This document shows positions 55,617 through 64,000 of a stretch of DNA of 64,000 nucleotides, in pieces; within the stretch, counting starts at the first letter, position 1; every line of letters starts with the position of its first letter. The notes beneath the pieces were generated by a model. It made no database searches. It was given only the letters and a program-made list of their open reading frames with translations, and was not told the DNA's origin. This DNA is from Yinghuangia soli (GTDB lineage Bacteria > Actinomycetota > Actinomycetes > Streptomycetales > Streptomycetaceae), in the NCBI RefSeq assembly GCF_021502675.1, contig NZ_JAKFHA010000028.1:1-64000 (forward strand), given 5' to 3'. The position numbers and the translations under genes are program-made.

Positions 55617-57143
55617 GTGCCTGCCACCGCAGCTTCGGCGCCCGCGCGCGCCACCCGCGCTCCCCATCCCGGCGCCCTGATCGGCGCGCTCTCCTTCGCC
55701 GCGATGGTCGGCGCCATGCTCCAGACCCTCGTGGTCCCGGTCCTCGGCGCGATCGGCGCCGACCTGGACGCCGACGCGGGCGCGATCAGCTGGGTGCTCA
55801 CCGCCAACCTGCTGGCCGCCGCGGTCATGACGCCGCTGTTCGGGAAGACCGGCGACCTGTACGGCAAGAAGCGCATGCTTCTGGTCGCGCTCGGCATGAT
55901 CCTGGCGGGCTCGCTGCTCGCGGCCCTCACGTCCTCGCTGCCGCTGCTGATCGTGGCCCGGGTGCTGCAGGGCGCGTGGGGCGGCCTGTTCCCCGTGGCG
56001 CTCGGGGCGCTGCGCGACGAACTGCCGCCGCACAAGCTCACCGGGGCGATGGCCATGGTGTCCGGCATGATCGGCATCGGCGGCGGCATCGGCCTGGTGC
56101 TGACCGGCCTGCTCACCAACCACGACGGCGACTACCACCGCGTGTTCTGGGCCGCCGCCATCCTGACCGCGCTCGCCGCGGCCGCCGTCGCGCTGGTCCT
56201 GCCGCGCCGCACCCCGACCGCGACCGGCCGCATCGACTGGACCGGGGCCGCGCTGCTCGGCCTCGCCCTCGTCGCCCTTCTGCTGCCCGTCTCGCAAGGC
56301 AACGCCTGGGGCTGGACGTCCGCCAAGACCCTCGGCCTGTTCGCCCTCGCCGCGCTGCTGTTCGCCGCCTGGGCCACCGCGGAGCGCCGCATCGCCGACC
56401 CGATGATCGACATGAAGGTCTTCGTCAAGCGCACGGTCGCCTTCACCAACATCGCCGGCGTCCTGGTCGGCGTGAACATGTTCGTCGGCTTCCTGGCCGT
56501 CTCGCAGTTCGTGCAGATGCCCGAGAAGGTCGCGGGCTACGGCTTCTCCGCCTCGGTGCTCTCCGCATCCACCGTCTACCTGCTGCCCGGTGCGCTCTCC
56601 GCGATCATCGCCGCACCCGTCGGCGGCATCCTGGTCCGCCGCTTCGGCGGCCGCCACGCGCTTGCCGTCGCCGGGCTGATCAGCCTGGTCGCGTACACCT
56701 TCCTGGTGTTCGCGCACGACAAGAGCTGGCACCTCATCGCCACCGCGGTCGCCGTGCAGTCGTCCGTCGCGATCGCGTACGCCGCGATGCCCGCGCTGAT
56801 CGTCGCCGAGGTCCCGGCCGCCCAGACCGGCATCGCCAACAGCGTCAACGCCATCGCCCGCTCCGTCGGCAGCTCGCTGGCCAGCGCGGTCGTCACCTCG
56901 CTGCTCACCGGCCACCTGATCGCCGGACTGCCGGTCGCCGTCCCCACCGAAGGCGCCTTCACCGCGTCCTTCGCCATCGGCGCGGTCGCCGGCTTCCTGG
57001 TCCTGGTCGTGGCCCTCACCGGCCTCCCGCGCAGCCGCCCCCGCCTGATCGCCGACCACCGCATCGACCCGGCGGACGCGGGGGACGCAGGGGATGCAGC
57101 CGACCGGTCCGAGACTCCGGCGCAGGCTGCCGCCAAGGCCTGA
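55617..57143 (+). CDS. MFS transporter, DHA2-like drug efflux family
   Basis: 508 residues with about 14 membrane helices. Motif A is visible in PLFGKTGDLYGKKRMLLVAL, motif C-like glycines in MVSGMIGIGGGIGLVLTGLL, and the first helix ends near DADAGAISWVLTANLLAAAV, as in DHA2 exporters. The C-terminal 35 residues are a soluble acidic tail. GTG 55617 has GAGGA 8 nt upstream. It is convergent with the MarR gene 58 bp away. A perfect inverted repeat precedes it. The substrate is unknown; drugs, toxic metabolites or a product of a neighbouring enzyme are possible. Confidence 0.9.
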   Translation: MPATAASAPARATRAPHPGALIGALSFAAMVGAMLQTLVVPVLGAIGADLDADAGAISWVLTANLLAAAVMTPLFGKTGDLYGKKRMLLVALGMILAGSLLAALTSSLPLLIVARVLQGAWGGLFPVALGALRDELPPHKLTGAMAMVSGMIGIGGGIGLVLTGLLTNHDGDYHRVFWAAAILTALAAAAVALVLPRRTPTATGRIDWTGAALLGLALVALLLPVSQGNAWGWTSAKTLGLFALAALLFAAWATAERRIADPMIDMKVFVKRTVAFTNIAGVLVGVNMFVGFLAVSQFVQMPEKVAGYGFSASVLSASTVYLLPGALSAIIAAPVGGILVRRFGGRHALAVAGLISLVAYTFLVFAHDKSWHLIATAVAVQSSVAIAYAAMPALIVAEVPAAQTGIANSVNAIARSVGSSLASAVVTSLLTGHLIAGLPVAVPTEGAFTASFAIGAVAGFLVLVVALTGLPRSRPRLIADHRIDPADAGDAGDAADRSETPAQAAAKA

Positions 57144-57201
57144 CCTGCAGCGCCTCCCGCAACGCGAGAGGCCGTGGCTTCCGCGGCCGAGCCCGCGACG
57201 C

Positions 57202-57858
57202 CTATCCGGCGTTCGCGGGTTCGGCCGCTGCGGCGTCCGCCGGGTCGGCCGCGGTGCCGGTGCGGCGGGCCAGGGTGGCTTCCATTGCCTCGGTCAGGTG
57301 TTCCAGGAGTTCGGCGAGCGCGGTGCGCCGGGTGTCGTCGAGGCCGCCGAGGACTTCCTGCATCAGGGCGTGGCGGTCGCGGCGGATGCGGCCGGCGGCC
57401 CGGCGGCCCGTGGTGGTGGCGCGGACGACGACGTAGCGGCGGTCGGCGGCATCGGGCTGCCGTTCCGCGAGGCCCAGCCTGACGAGGCGCTCGGCGGTAC
57501 GGCTGGCCGCGCCCTGGTTGATGTCCAGGGCGCGGGCGAACTCGTGCATGTGCCACTCGGGTTGTGCCGCGAGCGTCTCCAGGGCGTCGACCTGCGCCGG
57601 GGTGAGGTCCTTGCCGCCCGCGCGGTACAGGGCGCGGGACAGCTCCGCGTGCGCCGGGCTGCGGGTGAACTGCTGGATGGCGCGGATGACGCGGTCGCCC
57701 GGGTCCGCCGCGCCGGAAGCGGGGGCAGCCGGGGAGTCCGGAGAGCCCGGGGGGCCGGGGGAGCCGGGGGAGTCCGGGGAAGCCTCGGCGGTGCCGCGGG
57801 AACGACGTTCGACCATGGCTGAACCGTACCGGTCGATCGGCCATCTCCCCGCTCCCAT
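57202..57858 (-). CDS. MarR-family transcriptional regulator
   Basis: 218 residues. The winged helix runs about 80-160: LTPAQVDALETLAAQPEWHM, then EFARALDINQGAASRTAERL as recognition region, and the wing RQPDAADRRYVVVRATTTGR. Both termini are Pro/Gly/Ala-rich additions, with a GSPGPPGSPDSP stretch before the domain. ATG 57858 is listed; ATG 57816 is possible. A -10-like TATAAG (57873-57878, minus strand) stands just upstream. It is divergent from an amidohydrolase gene, and a long inverted repeat between them is probably its own operator. Confidence 0.88.
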   Translation of the reverse strand: MGAGRWPIDRYGSAMVERRSRGTAEASPDSPGSPGPPGSPDSPAAPASGAADPGDRVIRAIQQFTRSPAHAELSRALYRAGGKDLTPAQVDALETLAAQPEWHMHEFARALDINQGAASRTAERLVRLGLAERQPDAADRRYVVVRATTTGRRAAGRIRRDRHALMQEVLGGLDDTRRTALAELLEHLTEAMEATLARRTGTAADPADAAAAEPANAG

Positions 57859-57875
57859 GTGCTGCTTCGTCCCTT

Positions 57876-57912
57876 ATACATGCCTAAGGCAACTCTTGCC
57901 TTGGGCATGTAT
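57876..57912. promoter_or_regulatory. Long inverted repeat, probable MarR operator
   Basis: ATACATGCCTAAGGCAA (57876-57892) and TTGCCTTGGGCATGTAT (57896-57912) are complementary except for one base, with a CTC centre. Each arm also holds a small palindrome (TGCCTAAGGCA; TGCCTTGGGCA). It lies 18 bp from the MarR start and covers the amidohydrolase -35. Confidence 0.8.
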
Positions 57913-57924
57913 CAGGGATACGTT
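57896..57924 (+). promoter_or_regulatory. Promoter of the amidohydrolase operon
   Basis: TTGCCT (57896-57901), 17-bp spacer, TACGTT (57919-57924). The -35 lies within the right arm of the inverted repeat, so a bound MarR protein would block RNA polymerase. The predicted leader is about 42 nt and carries GGAGGAGAG. Confidence 0.7.
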
Positions 57925-57972
57925 GCGGCCGCGGCCCGGCAACGGCACGACCGGGCCGCGTCTGGAGGAGAG

Positions 57973-59670
57973 ATGAGCGCGAACGACATCGCCGTACGCG
58001 GCGGCACGGTCGTCGACGGCACCGGCGGGCCCGCGCGCCGCGCCGACGTCGGCATCCGCGGCGGCCGCATCACCGAGATCGCCGAGCGCGTCGAAGGCGC
58101 CCGCGAGATCGACGCGACCGGGCAGCTGGTGGTCCCCGGATTCCTCGACATCCACACCCACTACGACCCGCAGGTCCTGTGGGACGGCCTGCTCACCCCG
58201 TCGTCCTGGCACGGCGTCACCGGCGTGGTGGCCGGCAACTGCGGCTACAGCCTGGCCCCGGCCCGCCCGCAGGACCGCCGCTCGCTGCTCGGCACCCTGG
58301 CCATGGTCGAGGACATGCGCGCCGAGACCCTCGCCGCGGGCGTGGCCTGGGACTTCGAGACCTACCCCGAGTACCTGGACGCGGTCGCCCGCCGCGGCAC
58401 CGCGATCCACTTCGGCGGATTCGTCGGGCACACCGCGGTGCGCACCTACGTCATGGGGGAGGCGGCGTACGACCGGCCCGCCACCGGCGCCGAACTCGAC
58501 CGCATGCGGGCCGTCGTCGCGGACTCGCTGCGCGGCGGCGCGCTCGGCTTCTCCAGCGACCGGGCCGGCTTCCACCTCGGCGACGGCGGCCGCCTCGTCC
58601 CCTCGATGGTCGCCGAGCAGGCCGAGGTCGAGGCGCTGGCGCAGGTCACCGCCGAGACCGGCCGGGGCATCGTGCACATCGCCACCGGCGAGAACTACGG
58701 CTGGGTCTACGACTTCCAGCGCCGCCTCGGCCGCCCGCTGACCTGGACGTCGATCCTCACCTACCCGGAAGGCACCGCGTCCCGGGCGCCGTACGCCGCC
58801 AAGCTCGCCGACCACCTCGCGGGCCGCCGGGCGGGCGCCGACGTGTGGGCGCAGGTCACCTGCCGGCCCATCACGCAGGAGTTCTCGGTCGCTGAACCGA
58901 CCTCGTTCTACTCCCTGCCGGCCTTCGCCGAACTGGTCGCGGTGCCCGTCGCAGACCGCCACCGGGTGTACCGCGACACCGCCTGGCGGTCCCGGGCCTG
59001 GGCCGAATTCACCAGCGGGAAGTGGCTGAACCCGCGCTGGGAGACCATCACCGTCGCGCACTCGCCCGCCCGCCCCGACCTGGTCGGGCGCTCCGTCACC
59101 GCGATCGCCGCGGAGCGCGGCGGCGGCACCGCGTTCGACGTCGTGTGCGACCTGGCCCTGGAGGACCGGCTGGCCTGCCGGTTCACCGTCACCTTCGCGA
59201 ACGACGACGTCGAAGGCGTGACCACCCTGCTGCGCGGCGAAGGCTGCCTGATGGGCCTGTCCGACGCGGGCGCGCATGTGAGCCAGATCTGCGACGCGGT
59301 CATGCCCACCGACTTCCTCTCCCGCTGGGTCCGGGACCGCGACGTGATGCCCGTCGAAGAAGGCGTGCACAAGCTCACCGGCCAGATCGCCGGCGTCCTC
59401 GGCCTGGACCGCGGACGCCTGCACCCCGGCGCGCACGCCGACCTGGCCGTCCTCGACTATGCGGCGCTGTCGCCCGGCCCGGTCCGCCGGGTGCGCGACC
59501 TCCCCGCGGACGGCGAGCGCCTGATCGCCGACGAGCCCGCCGGCCTGGACCACGTCCTGGTGGCCGGCGTCCCCATCCGCACGCACGGCCGCCCCGCCAC
59601 CGCCGGGCTCGACCGCCTGCCCGGCACCATCCTGCGCAGCACCCCCACCCCGGAGGCACACCATGGCTGA
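57973..59670 (+). CDS. Amidohydrolase, N-acyl-D-amino-acid deacylase (D-aminoacylase) type
   Basis: 565 residues. The start VRGGTVVDGTGGPARRADVG and the metal motif FLDIHTHYDPQVLWDG (His-Thr-His) are typical. GVTGVVAGNCGYSLAP is the segment after the first metal ligands in D-aminoacylase-like enzymes. GLSDAGAHVSQ gives the late conserved Asp. ATG 57973 has GGAGGAG 6 nt upstream. Members hydrolyse N-acyl-D-amino acids, hydantoins or related cyclic amides; the substrate here is open. It overlaps the next gene by 8 nt and is controlled by the promoter/operator described. Confidence 0.87.
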   Translation: MSANDIAVRGGTVVDGTGGPARRADVGIRGGRITEIAERVEGAREIDATGQLVVPGFLDIHTHYDPQVLWDGLLTPSSWHGVTGVVAGNCGYSLAPARPQDRRSLLGTLAMVEDMRAETLAAGVAWDFETYPEYLDAVARRGTAIHFGGFVGHTAVRTYVMGEAAYDRPATGAELDRMRAVVADSLRGGALGFSSDRAGFHLGDGGRLVPSMVAEQAEVEALAQVTAETGRGIVHIATGENYGWVYDFQRRLGRPLTWTSILTYPEGTASRAPYAAKLADHLAGRRAGADVWAQVTCRPITQEFSVAEPTSFYSLPAFAELVAVPVADRHRVYRDTAWRSRAWAEFTSGKWLNPRWETITVAHSPARPDLVGRSVTAIAAERGGGTAFDVVCDLALEDRLACRFTVTFANDDVEGVTTLLRGEGCLMGLSDAGAHVSQICDAVMPTDFLSRWVRDRDVMPVEEGVHKLTGQIAGVLGLDRGRLHPGAHADLAVLDYAALSPGPVRRVRDLPADGERLIADEPAGLDHVLVAGVPIRTHGRPATAGLDRLPGTILRSTPTPEAHHG

Positions 59671-60874
59671 CCTGCTCGAACGCATTCTGGCCTATGCCGG
59701 ACCGAAGGGCGAGCTGGTACGCCGAGGCGACGTCCCGCAGCGCGGCGGCCGCTACCGCATCATCTCCGTCGACGACCACCTCATCGAGACGCCCGACCTG
59801 TTCCGCGACCGCATGCCGGCCAGGCTGCGCGACCGCGCCCCGCACCTCGAACGCGACGGGCACGGCAACGACTGGTGGGTCTTCGAGGACGAACGCGTCC
59901 CGCTCCTCGGCTCCGACGCGCTCCGCGGCTGGGAGCAGGGCAAGGGCTACCTCGGGCCTGTCCACTTCGACGAACTGCACCCCGCGGTGTACGACGCCGA
60001 CGAGCGCGTCCGGCACATGGACGCCGCCGGCATCGCCGCCCAGCTCAATTTCCCCTCCGCGCCGTTCGGCTTCGCGGGCCGCCGCTTCGCGGCCATGAAG
60101 GACCGCGACCTGGGCCTGGCGTCCGTACGCGCGTACAACGACTGGCTGCTGGACGCCTGGGTGCGGCCGTACCCCGAGCGGTTCATCGCCTGCCAGCTGC
60201 CCTGGCTAGGCGACCCGGACCTGGCCGCCGACGAGATCCGCCGCAACGCAGCGCGCGGCTTCACCGCGGTGTCGTTCACCGAGAATCCCGAGCGGCTCGG
60301 CCTCCCGTCCCTCTACAGCCAGGACTGGGACCCCTTCTTCCGGGCCTGCGAGGAGACCGGGACGGTCGTCAACCTGCACGTGGGGTCGTCCTCCGAGACC
60401 CTCGTGCCGTCCCGCGACTCCACCGCGGCCGTGCTCGGCGTGCTGTTCCCGGTCAATGCGATGGCGGCGGCCGCCGACTGGCTCTTCGCGCGCATCCCGG
60501 TGCGCTTCCCGGAGATCCGCATCGCGCTGTCGGAAGGCGGCATCGGCTGGGTGCCGATGTTCATCGACCGCATCGAGTTCATGGGCCGCGACCTGGACTA
60601 CAGCGCCGACTTCGGCCCGCTCTCCCCGATCGACTGCCTGCGCCGCAACTTCTGGTTCACCGTCCTGTCCGACCCCGCGACCATGCAGCTCCGGCACCTC
60701 GTCGGCGTCGACCGCATCATGGTCGAGACCGACTACCCGCACCCCGACTCGACCTGGCCGGACAGCCAGGAGATCCTGGCCCGCCAATTCGCCGGCGTCC
60801 CGGACGACGAAGTCGAGTCCATGACCTTCCGCAACGCCGCCGCCCTGTACCGCCACCCGCTCCCCGAGGCCTGA
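59663..60874 (+). CDS. Amidohydrolase family 2 (ACMSD-like) metal-dependent hydrolase
   Basis: 403 residues. It opens IISVDDHLIETPDLFRDRMP, where metal-dependent amidohydrolase-2 proteins have DxHxxE/P (the second His is here in DDHLIE). NLHVGSSSETLV gives a later metal His, and VDRIMVETDYPHPDSTWPDS is the conserved Asp region near the end. The family includes aminocarboxymuconate-semialdehyde decarboxylases and other hydrolases/decarboxylases. ATG 59663 has GGAGG 8 nt upstream and overlaps the first amidohydrolase. Two consecutive hydrolytic steps in a small catabolic route are plausible. Confidence 0.88.
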   Translation: MADLLERILAYAGPKGELVRRGDVPQRGGRYRIISVDDHLIETPDLFRDRMPARLRDRAPHLERDGHGNDWWVFEDERVPLLGSDALRGWEQGKGYLGPVHFDELHPAVYDADERVRHMDAAGIAAQLNFPSAPFGFAGRRFAAMKDRDLGLASVRAYNDWLLDAWVRPYPERFIACQLPWLGDPDLAADEIRRNAARGFTAVSFTENPERLGLPSLYSQDWDPFFRACEETGTVVNLHVGSSSETLVPSRDSTAAVLGVLFPVNAMAAAADWLFARIPVRFPEIRIALSEGGIGWVPMFIDRIEFMGRDLDYSADFGPLSPIDCLRRNFWFTVLSDPATMQLRHLVGVDRIMVETDYPHPDSTWPDSQEILARQFAGVPDDEVESMTFRNAAALYRHPLPEA

Positions 60875-61011
60875 CCCGCCCGCCCGCGGGCCCGCGCCCG
60901 GCTTGCGTCCGGCCTGCGCCCGGGCCCGCGAGCGGTTACGGGGATGATCCGTCCGTGTGGTTCCCGGTACCCTCGGGGGGACATCCCCCAGGAAGCGAAG
61001 GGTCATCGACC

Positions 61012-61707
61012 GTGGAAACACGCACGCCGCTCGCGACGATCGTGGTCGCGGTCGACGGTCCGTCCGGCTCCGGCAAGTCCAGCGTCTCACGCGCCGTCGC
61101 GCAGCGGCTCGGGCTGCGCTACCTCGACACCGGCGCCATGTACCGCGCCGTGACGTGGTGGATGCTGCACAACCAGGTCGACGTGCACGACGCGGCAGCC
61201 GTCGCGGCCGCCGCCGACAAGCCGGAGCTGGTCTCCGGCACCGACCCGGCCGGGCCGACCATCACGGTCGACGGCATCGACGTCGCCGGGCCGATCCGCG
61301 GCGCCGAGGTCACCGGCGCGGTCAGCGCGGTCAGCGCGGTCCCCGAGATCCGCACCCGCCTGGTCGCGCTGCAGCGCGCGGCCATCGGGGCCGGCGGGAT
61401 CGTCGTCGAGGGCCGCGACATCGGCACCGTCGTCGCGCCGGACGCCGCGCTCAAGGTCTACCTGACCGCCTCCGAGGCGGCCCGCGCCGCGCGCCGCAAC
61501 GCGGAGAGCGACGACCCGGCGGCCAGCGTCACCGCGACCCAGGCCGACCTGGCCCGCCGCGACGCGCTCGACTCGGGCCGGGCCACCGCGCCGCTGAGCA
61601 TGCCCGCCGACGGCGTGCTCGTGGACACCACCGAGATGGACCGCGACCAGGTCGTCGAGCACCTGCTCGCCCTGGTCGGGACCCGCGCCGAGGACGCGGT
61701 GCGGTGA
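61012..61707 (+). CDS. cmk: Cytidylate kinase
   Basis: 231 residues. It phosphorylates CMP and dCMP. The P-loop is VAVDGPSGSGKSSVSRAVAQ. The CMP-binding YLDTGAMYRAVTW and GRDIGTVVAPDAALKVYLTA segments are conserved, and RRDALDSGRATAPL closes the domain. GTG 61012 has AAGGG about 12 nt upstream; a TACCCT box at 60968-60973 may be its -10. The stop overlaps the next GTG (GTGA). cmk-plsC-der is the normal actinobacterial order. Confidence 0.95.
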   Translation: METRTPLATIVVAVDGPSGSGKSSVSRAVAQRLGLRYLDTGAMYRAVTWWMLHNQVDVHDAAAVAAAADKPELVSGTDPAGPTITVDGIDVAGPIRGAEVTGAVSAVSAVPEIRTRLVALQRAAIGAGGIVVEGRDIGTVVAPDAALKVYLTASEAARAARRNAESDDPAASVTATQADLARRDALDSGRATAPLSMPADGVLVDTTEMDRDQVVEHLLALVGTRAEDAVR

Positions 61708-62435
61708 GCCTGATCCCCGGACCGCGGCGCACCGGCGAGGGCGGCCGTACGCGCTGGCCCGTCCCCACCGACATCACCAAGCCGCCGCTGTCCGCCGCCG
61801 CGCACCGCATCGGCATCCCGCTGCTGCGCTCGTTCTGGCGGATCCGCTCGCTGGGCACCCACCACGTGCCGCTCGGCGGCCCGGTCATCCTGGCCGGCAA
61901 CCACACCAACTTCGCGGACGGCCCGCTGCTGTACGCGTTCTGCCCGCGCCCGGTGCACTTCTGGGTCAAGCAGGAGATGTTCACCGGCATCATGGACCCG
62001 GTGCTGCGCGGCATCGGGCACATCCCGGTGCACCGCGGCAGCGCGGACCGCGGCATGATCATGGACTCGCTCACCGTGCTCCGGGCCGGCAACTGCCTGG
62101 GCGTCTTCCCCGAGGGGACGCGCGGCGCGGGCGACTTCGGCGAGGTGCACAACGGGCTGGCCTACCTGGCCATGCGCTCCGGGGCGCCGATCGTGCCGGT
62201 CGCGTGCCTGGGCACCGGGGAACGCGGCGCGTCCATCGCCGCGCTGCCGTCGTGGCGGGCGAAAATCGACGTCGTGTACGGCAAGCCGTTCCTGCCCGCG
62301 CCGGACACCGGAAAGCGCTCGCGGCGCGCGGTGACCGACGCGTCGGAACGCATCGTCGAGCGATTGACCGCACACTTGCACGAGGCCGAGCGTCTGACCG
62401 GCCGGAGCGCGGCACCCGCCGCCGTCCCGGCCTGA
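61704..62435 (+). CDS. plsC: 1-acylglycerol-3-phosphate acyltransferase (PlsC family)
   Basis: 243 residues. The acyltransferase HX4D motif is in [17 protein letters not shown], and motif III is [20 protein letters not shown] and [13 protein letters not shown] match blocks II and IV. It transfers an acyl group in phospholipid synthesis. The GTG start overlaps the cmk stop. The hydrophobic N-terminal half suggests peripheral membrane attachment. It lies 46 nt before der. Confidence 0.92.
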   Translation: MSLIPGPRRTGEGGRTRWPVPTDITKPPLSAAAHRIGIPLLRSFWRIRSLGTHHVPLGGPVILAGNHTNFADGPLLYAFCPRPVHFWVKQEMFTGIMDPVLRGIGHIPVHRGSADRGMIMDSLTVLRAGNCLGVFPEGTRGAGDFGEVHNGLAYLAMRSGAPIVPVACLGTGERGASIAALPSWRAKIDVVYGKPFLPAPDTGKRSRRAVTDASERIVERLTAHLHEAERLTGRSAAPAAVPA

Positions 62436-62481
62436 GCGACGCCCGGCCTGCAGAACACCACCGATCACGAGGACGCCACCC

Positions 62482-63966
62482 ATGCAGCACGACGCCGGTT
62501 CCGGCGCATCCGCCGACGAGTACTCCGGGGTCATGGACCCCGAGGCGTGGGAGGCCGACTACGACCCCGACGAGTGGGTGGACGCCGGCGGCGACCTGCT
62601 CGGCGGCGGCGAGGAAGAGGCCGAGGCGCACACCGCCATGCCGGTCCTCGCCGTCGTGGGCCGCCCCAACGTCGGCAAGTCGACGCTCGTCAACCGCATC
62701 ATCGGCCGCCGCCAGGCGGTCGTCGAGGACACCCCGGGCGTCACCCGCGACCGGGTGAAGTACGACGCCGACTGGAACGGGCGCCGCTTCACCGTGGTCG
62801 ACACCGGCGGCTGGGAGAAGGACGTCGCGGGCATCGACCTGTCGGTCGCCCTGCAGGCCGAGTACGCCATCGACAACGCCGACGCGATCCTCTTCGTGGT
62901 CGACGCCACGGTCGGTTCGACCGACACCGACGAGGCCGTCGTCAAGCTGCTGCGCCGGGCCGGCAAGCCCGTCGTGCTGGCCGCCAACAAGGTCGACAAC
63001 ATGGCGCAGGAGGCCGACGCCGCCTCGCTGTGGTCGCTCGGCCTGGGCCAGCCGTACCCGGTCTCCGCGGTGCACGGCCGCGGCTCCGGCGACCTGCTCG
63101 ACGCGGTCTTGGAGGCGCTGCCCGAGGCCCCCGCGCAGCGGTACGGCATCGGCATCGGCGGTCCCCGCCGCGTCGCGCTGCTCGGCCGGCCGAACGTCGG
63201 CAAGTCCTCGATGCTCAACAAGCTCGCGGGCGAGAACCGCGTGGTCGTCGACCCGCTGGCCGGCACCACCCGCGACCCGGTCGACGAGATGATCGAACTG
63301 GGCGGCAAGACCTGGAAGTTCGTGGACACCGCGGGTATCCGCCGGCGCGTCCACCTCACCCAGGGCGCGGACTTCTACGCCTCGCTGCGCACCACCGCGG
63401 CGCTGGAGAAGGCCGAGGTCGCGGTCATCCTGATCGACGCGAGCGAGCGGCTCGCCGAGCAGGACACCCGCATCATCTCGCTGGCCGTGGAGTCCGGCCG
63501 CGCGATCGTCATCGCGTACAACAAGTGGGACCTGCTGGACGAGGAGCGCCGCTACTACCTGGAGCGCGAGATCGAGCAGGACCTCGTGCAGGTGCAGTGG
63601 GCGCCGCGGGTGAACGTCTCGGCGAAGACCGGGCGGCACATGGAGAAGCTGGTGCCCGCCATCGAGACCGCGCTGGACAGCTGGGAGCAGCGCGTCCCGA
63701 CCGGCCGGCTCAACGCGTTCCTCGGCCAGATCGTCGCGGCCCACCCGCACCCGGTCCGCGGCGGCAAGCAGCCGCGCATCCTGTTCGGCACCCAGGCCGG
63801 CACCAAGCCGCCGCGCTTCGTGCTGTTCACCTCGGGCTTCCTGGAGGCGGGCTACCGCCGGTTCGTCGAGCGCCGGCTGCGCGAGGAGTTCGGCTTCCCG
63901 GGCACCCCGATCGAGATCCGCATGAAGGTCCGCGAGAAGCGGTCCCGCAAGCCCGGCAAGAAGTAA
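62482..63966 (+). CDS. der: Ribosome biogenesis GTPase Der (EngA)
   Basis: 494 residues. Two tandem GTPase domains: the first has [23 protein letters not shown] and NKVD; the second has [23 protein letters not shown] and NKWD. The C-terminal KH-like domain ends [15 protein letters not shown]. It acts in 50S subunit assembly. The first 50 residues are an acidic extension common in actinobacteria. The ATG has GAGGA about 10 nt upstream. The gene is complete, ending 35 bp before the window edge. Confidence 0.96.
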   Translation: MQHDAGSGASADEYSGVMDPEAWEADYDPDEWVDAGGDLLGGGEEEAEAHTAMPVLAVVGRPNVGKSTLVNRIIGRRQAVVEDTPGVTRDRVKYDADWNGRRFTVVDTGGWEKDVAGIDLSVALQAEYAIDNADAILFVVDATVGSTDTDEAVVKLLRRAGKPVVLAANKVDNMAQEADAASLWSLGLGQPYPVSAVHGRGSGDLLDAVLEALPEAPAQRYGIGIGGPRRVALLGRPNVGKSSMLNKLAGENRVVVDPLAGTTRDPVDEMIELGGKTWKFVDTAGIRRRVHLTQGADFYASLRTTAALEKAEVAVILIDASERLAEQDTRIISLAVESGRAIVIAYNKWDLLDEERRYYLEREIEQDLVQVQWAPRVNVSAKTGRHMEKLVPAIETALDSWEQRVPTGRLNAFLGQIVAAHPHPVRGGKQPRILFGTQAGTKPPRFVLFTSGFLEAGYRRFVERRLREEFGFPGTPIEIRMKVREKRSRKPGKK

Positions 63967-64000
63967 GGCCGGCAGGCGAAGCCTGTACCCGCGGTCCTCG

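Overview
The window is very high-GC DNA with dense genes, many GTG/TTG starts, GTGA/ATGA stop-start overlaps and several probable leaderless promoters. Gene content and order (tlyA, NAD kinase, recN, steA, steB, murJ-like, pyrG, Nudix, ald, xerD, parA, scpA, scpB, rluB, then tyrA, cmk, plsC and der) point to a filamentous actinomycete of the Streptomyces/Kitasatospora/Embleya kind. Genus is an inference from gene order and composition, not from a search. It is chromosomal: the left edge is the 5S rRNA end of an rRNA operon.

Layout. 0-3 kb: 5S rRNA with terminator, then an 871-residue protein with a huge Arg/Gly/Asp/Tyr repeat domain, a TPR-like core and an acidic tail. 3-8.4 kb: a divergent DJ-1/PfpI enzyme and GlxA-type regulator, DUF1015, a small TPR protein coupled to a HAD phosphatase, and an SCP2 protein. 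8.5-13.8 kb: phasin-like protein, small Asp-rich protein, TlyA, NAD kinase, RecN. 14-20.8 kb: an envelope/cell-division run of SteA, SteB, an MraY/WecA-like membrane protein and a MurJ-like flippase, tightly coupled, followed by a GT4 glycosyltransferase. 20.8-24.1 kb: DUF2254 and a GH15 glycosidase on the minus strand. 24.5-31 kb: CTP synthase, Nudix hydrolase, an NB-ARC/TPR protein with an altered P-loop, alanine dehydrogenase. 31.2-38.5 kb: chromosome maintenance block xerD, parA, a small ribbon-helix-helix-like protein, scpA, scpB, rluB.

38.5-45.9 kb is an accessory patch: two tandem Uma2-family genes carrying an almost identical 92-bp leader and matching 3' hairpins, a Pr6Pr membrane protein, and a coupled operon of two large paralogous proteins plus a 91-residue protein. 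TyrA (45.9 kb) is then separated from cmk-plsC-der (61-64 kb) by about 14 kb of further accessory genes: a helicase-C-terminal-like protein, a flavin-linked oxidase with a TetR regulator, a secreted WxL-type protein, an MFS exporter, and a MarR regulator divergent from two overlapping amidohydrolase genes. A strong inverted repeat lies on that last promoter.

The best candidates for something not well described are the paralogous pair at 40.9-45.8 kb, the twin Uma2 cassettes, the ParA/ribbon-helix-helix pair feeding into scpAB, and the MraY-like gene embedded between steB and murJ. No tRNA, CRISPR array, insertion sequence or prophage was seen.
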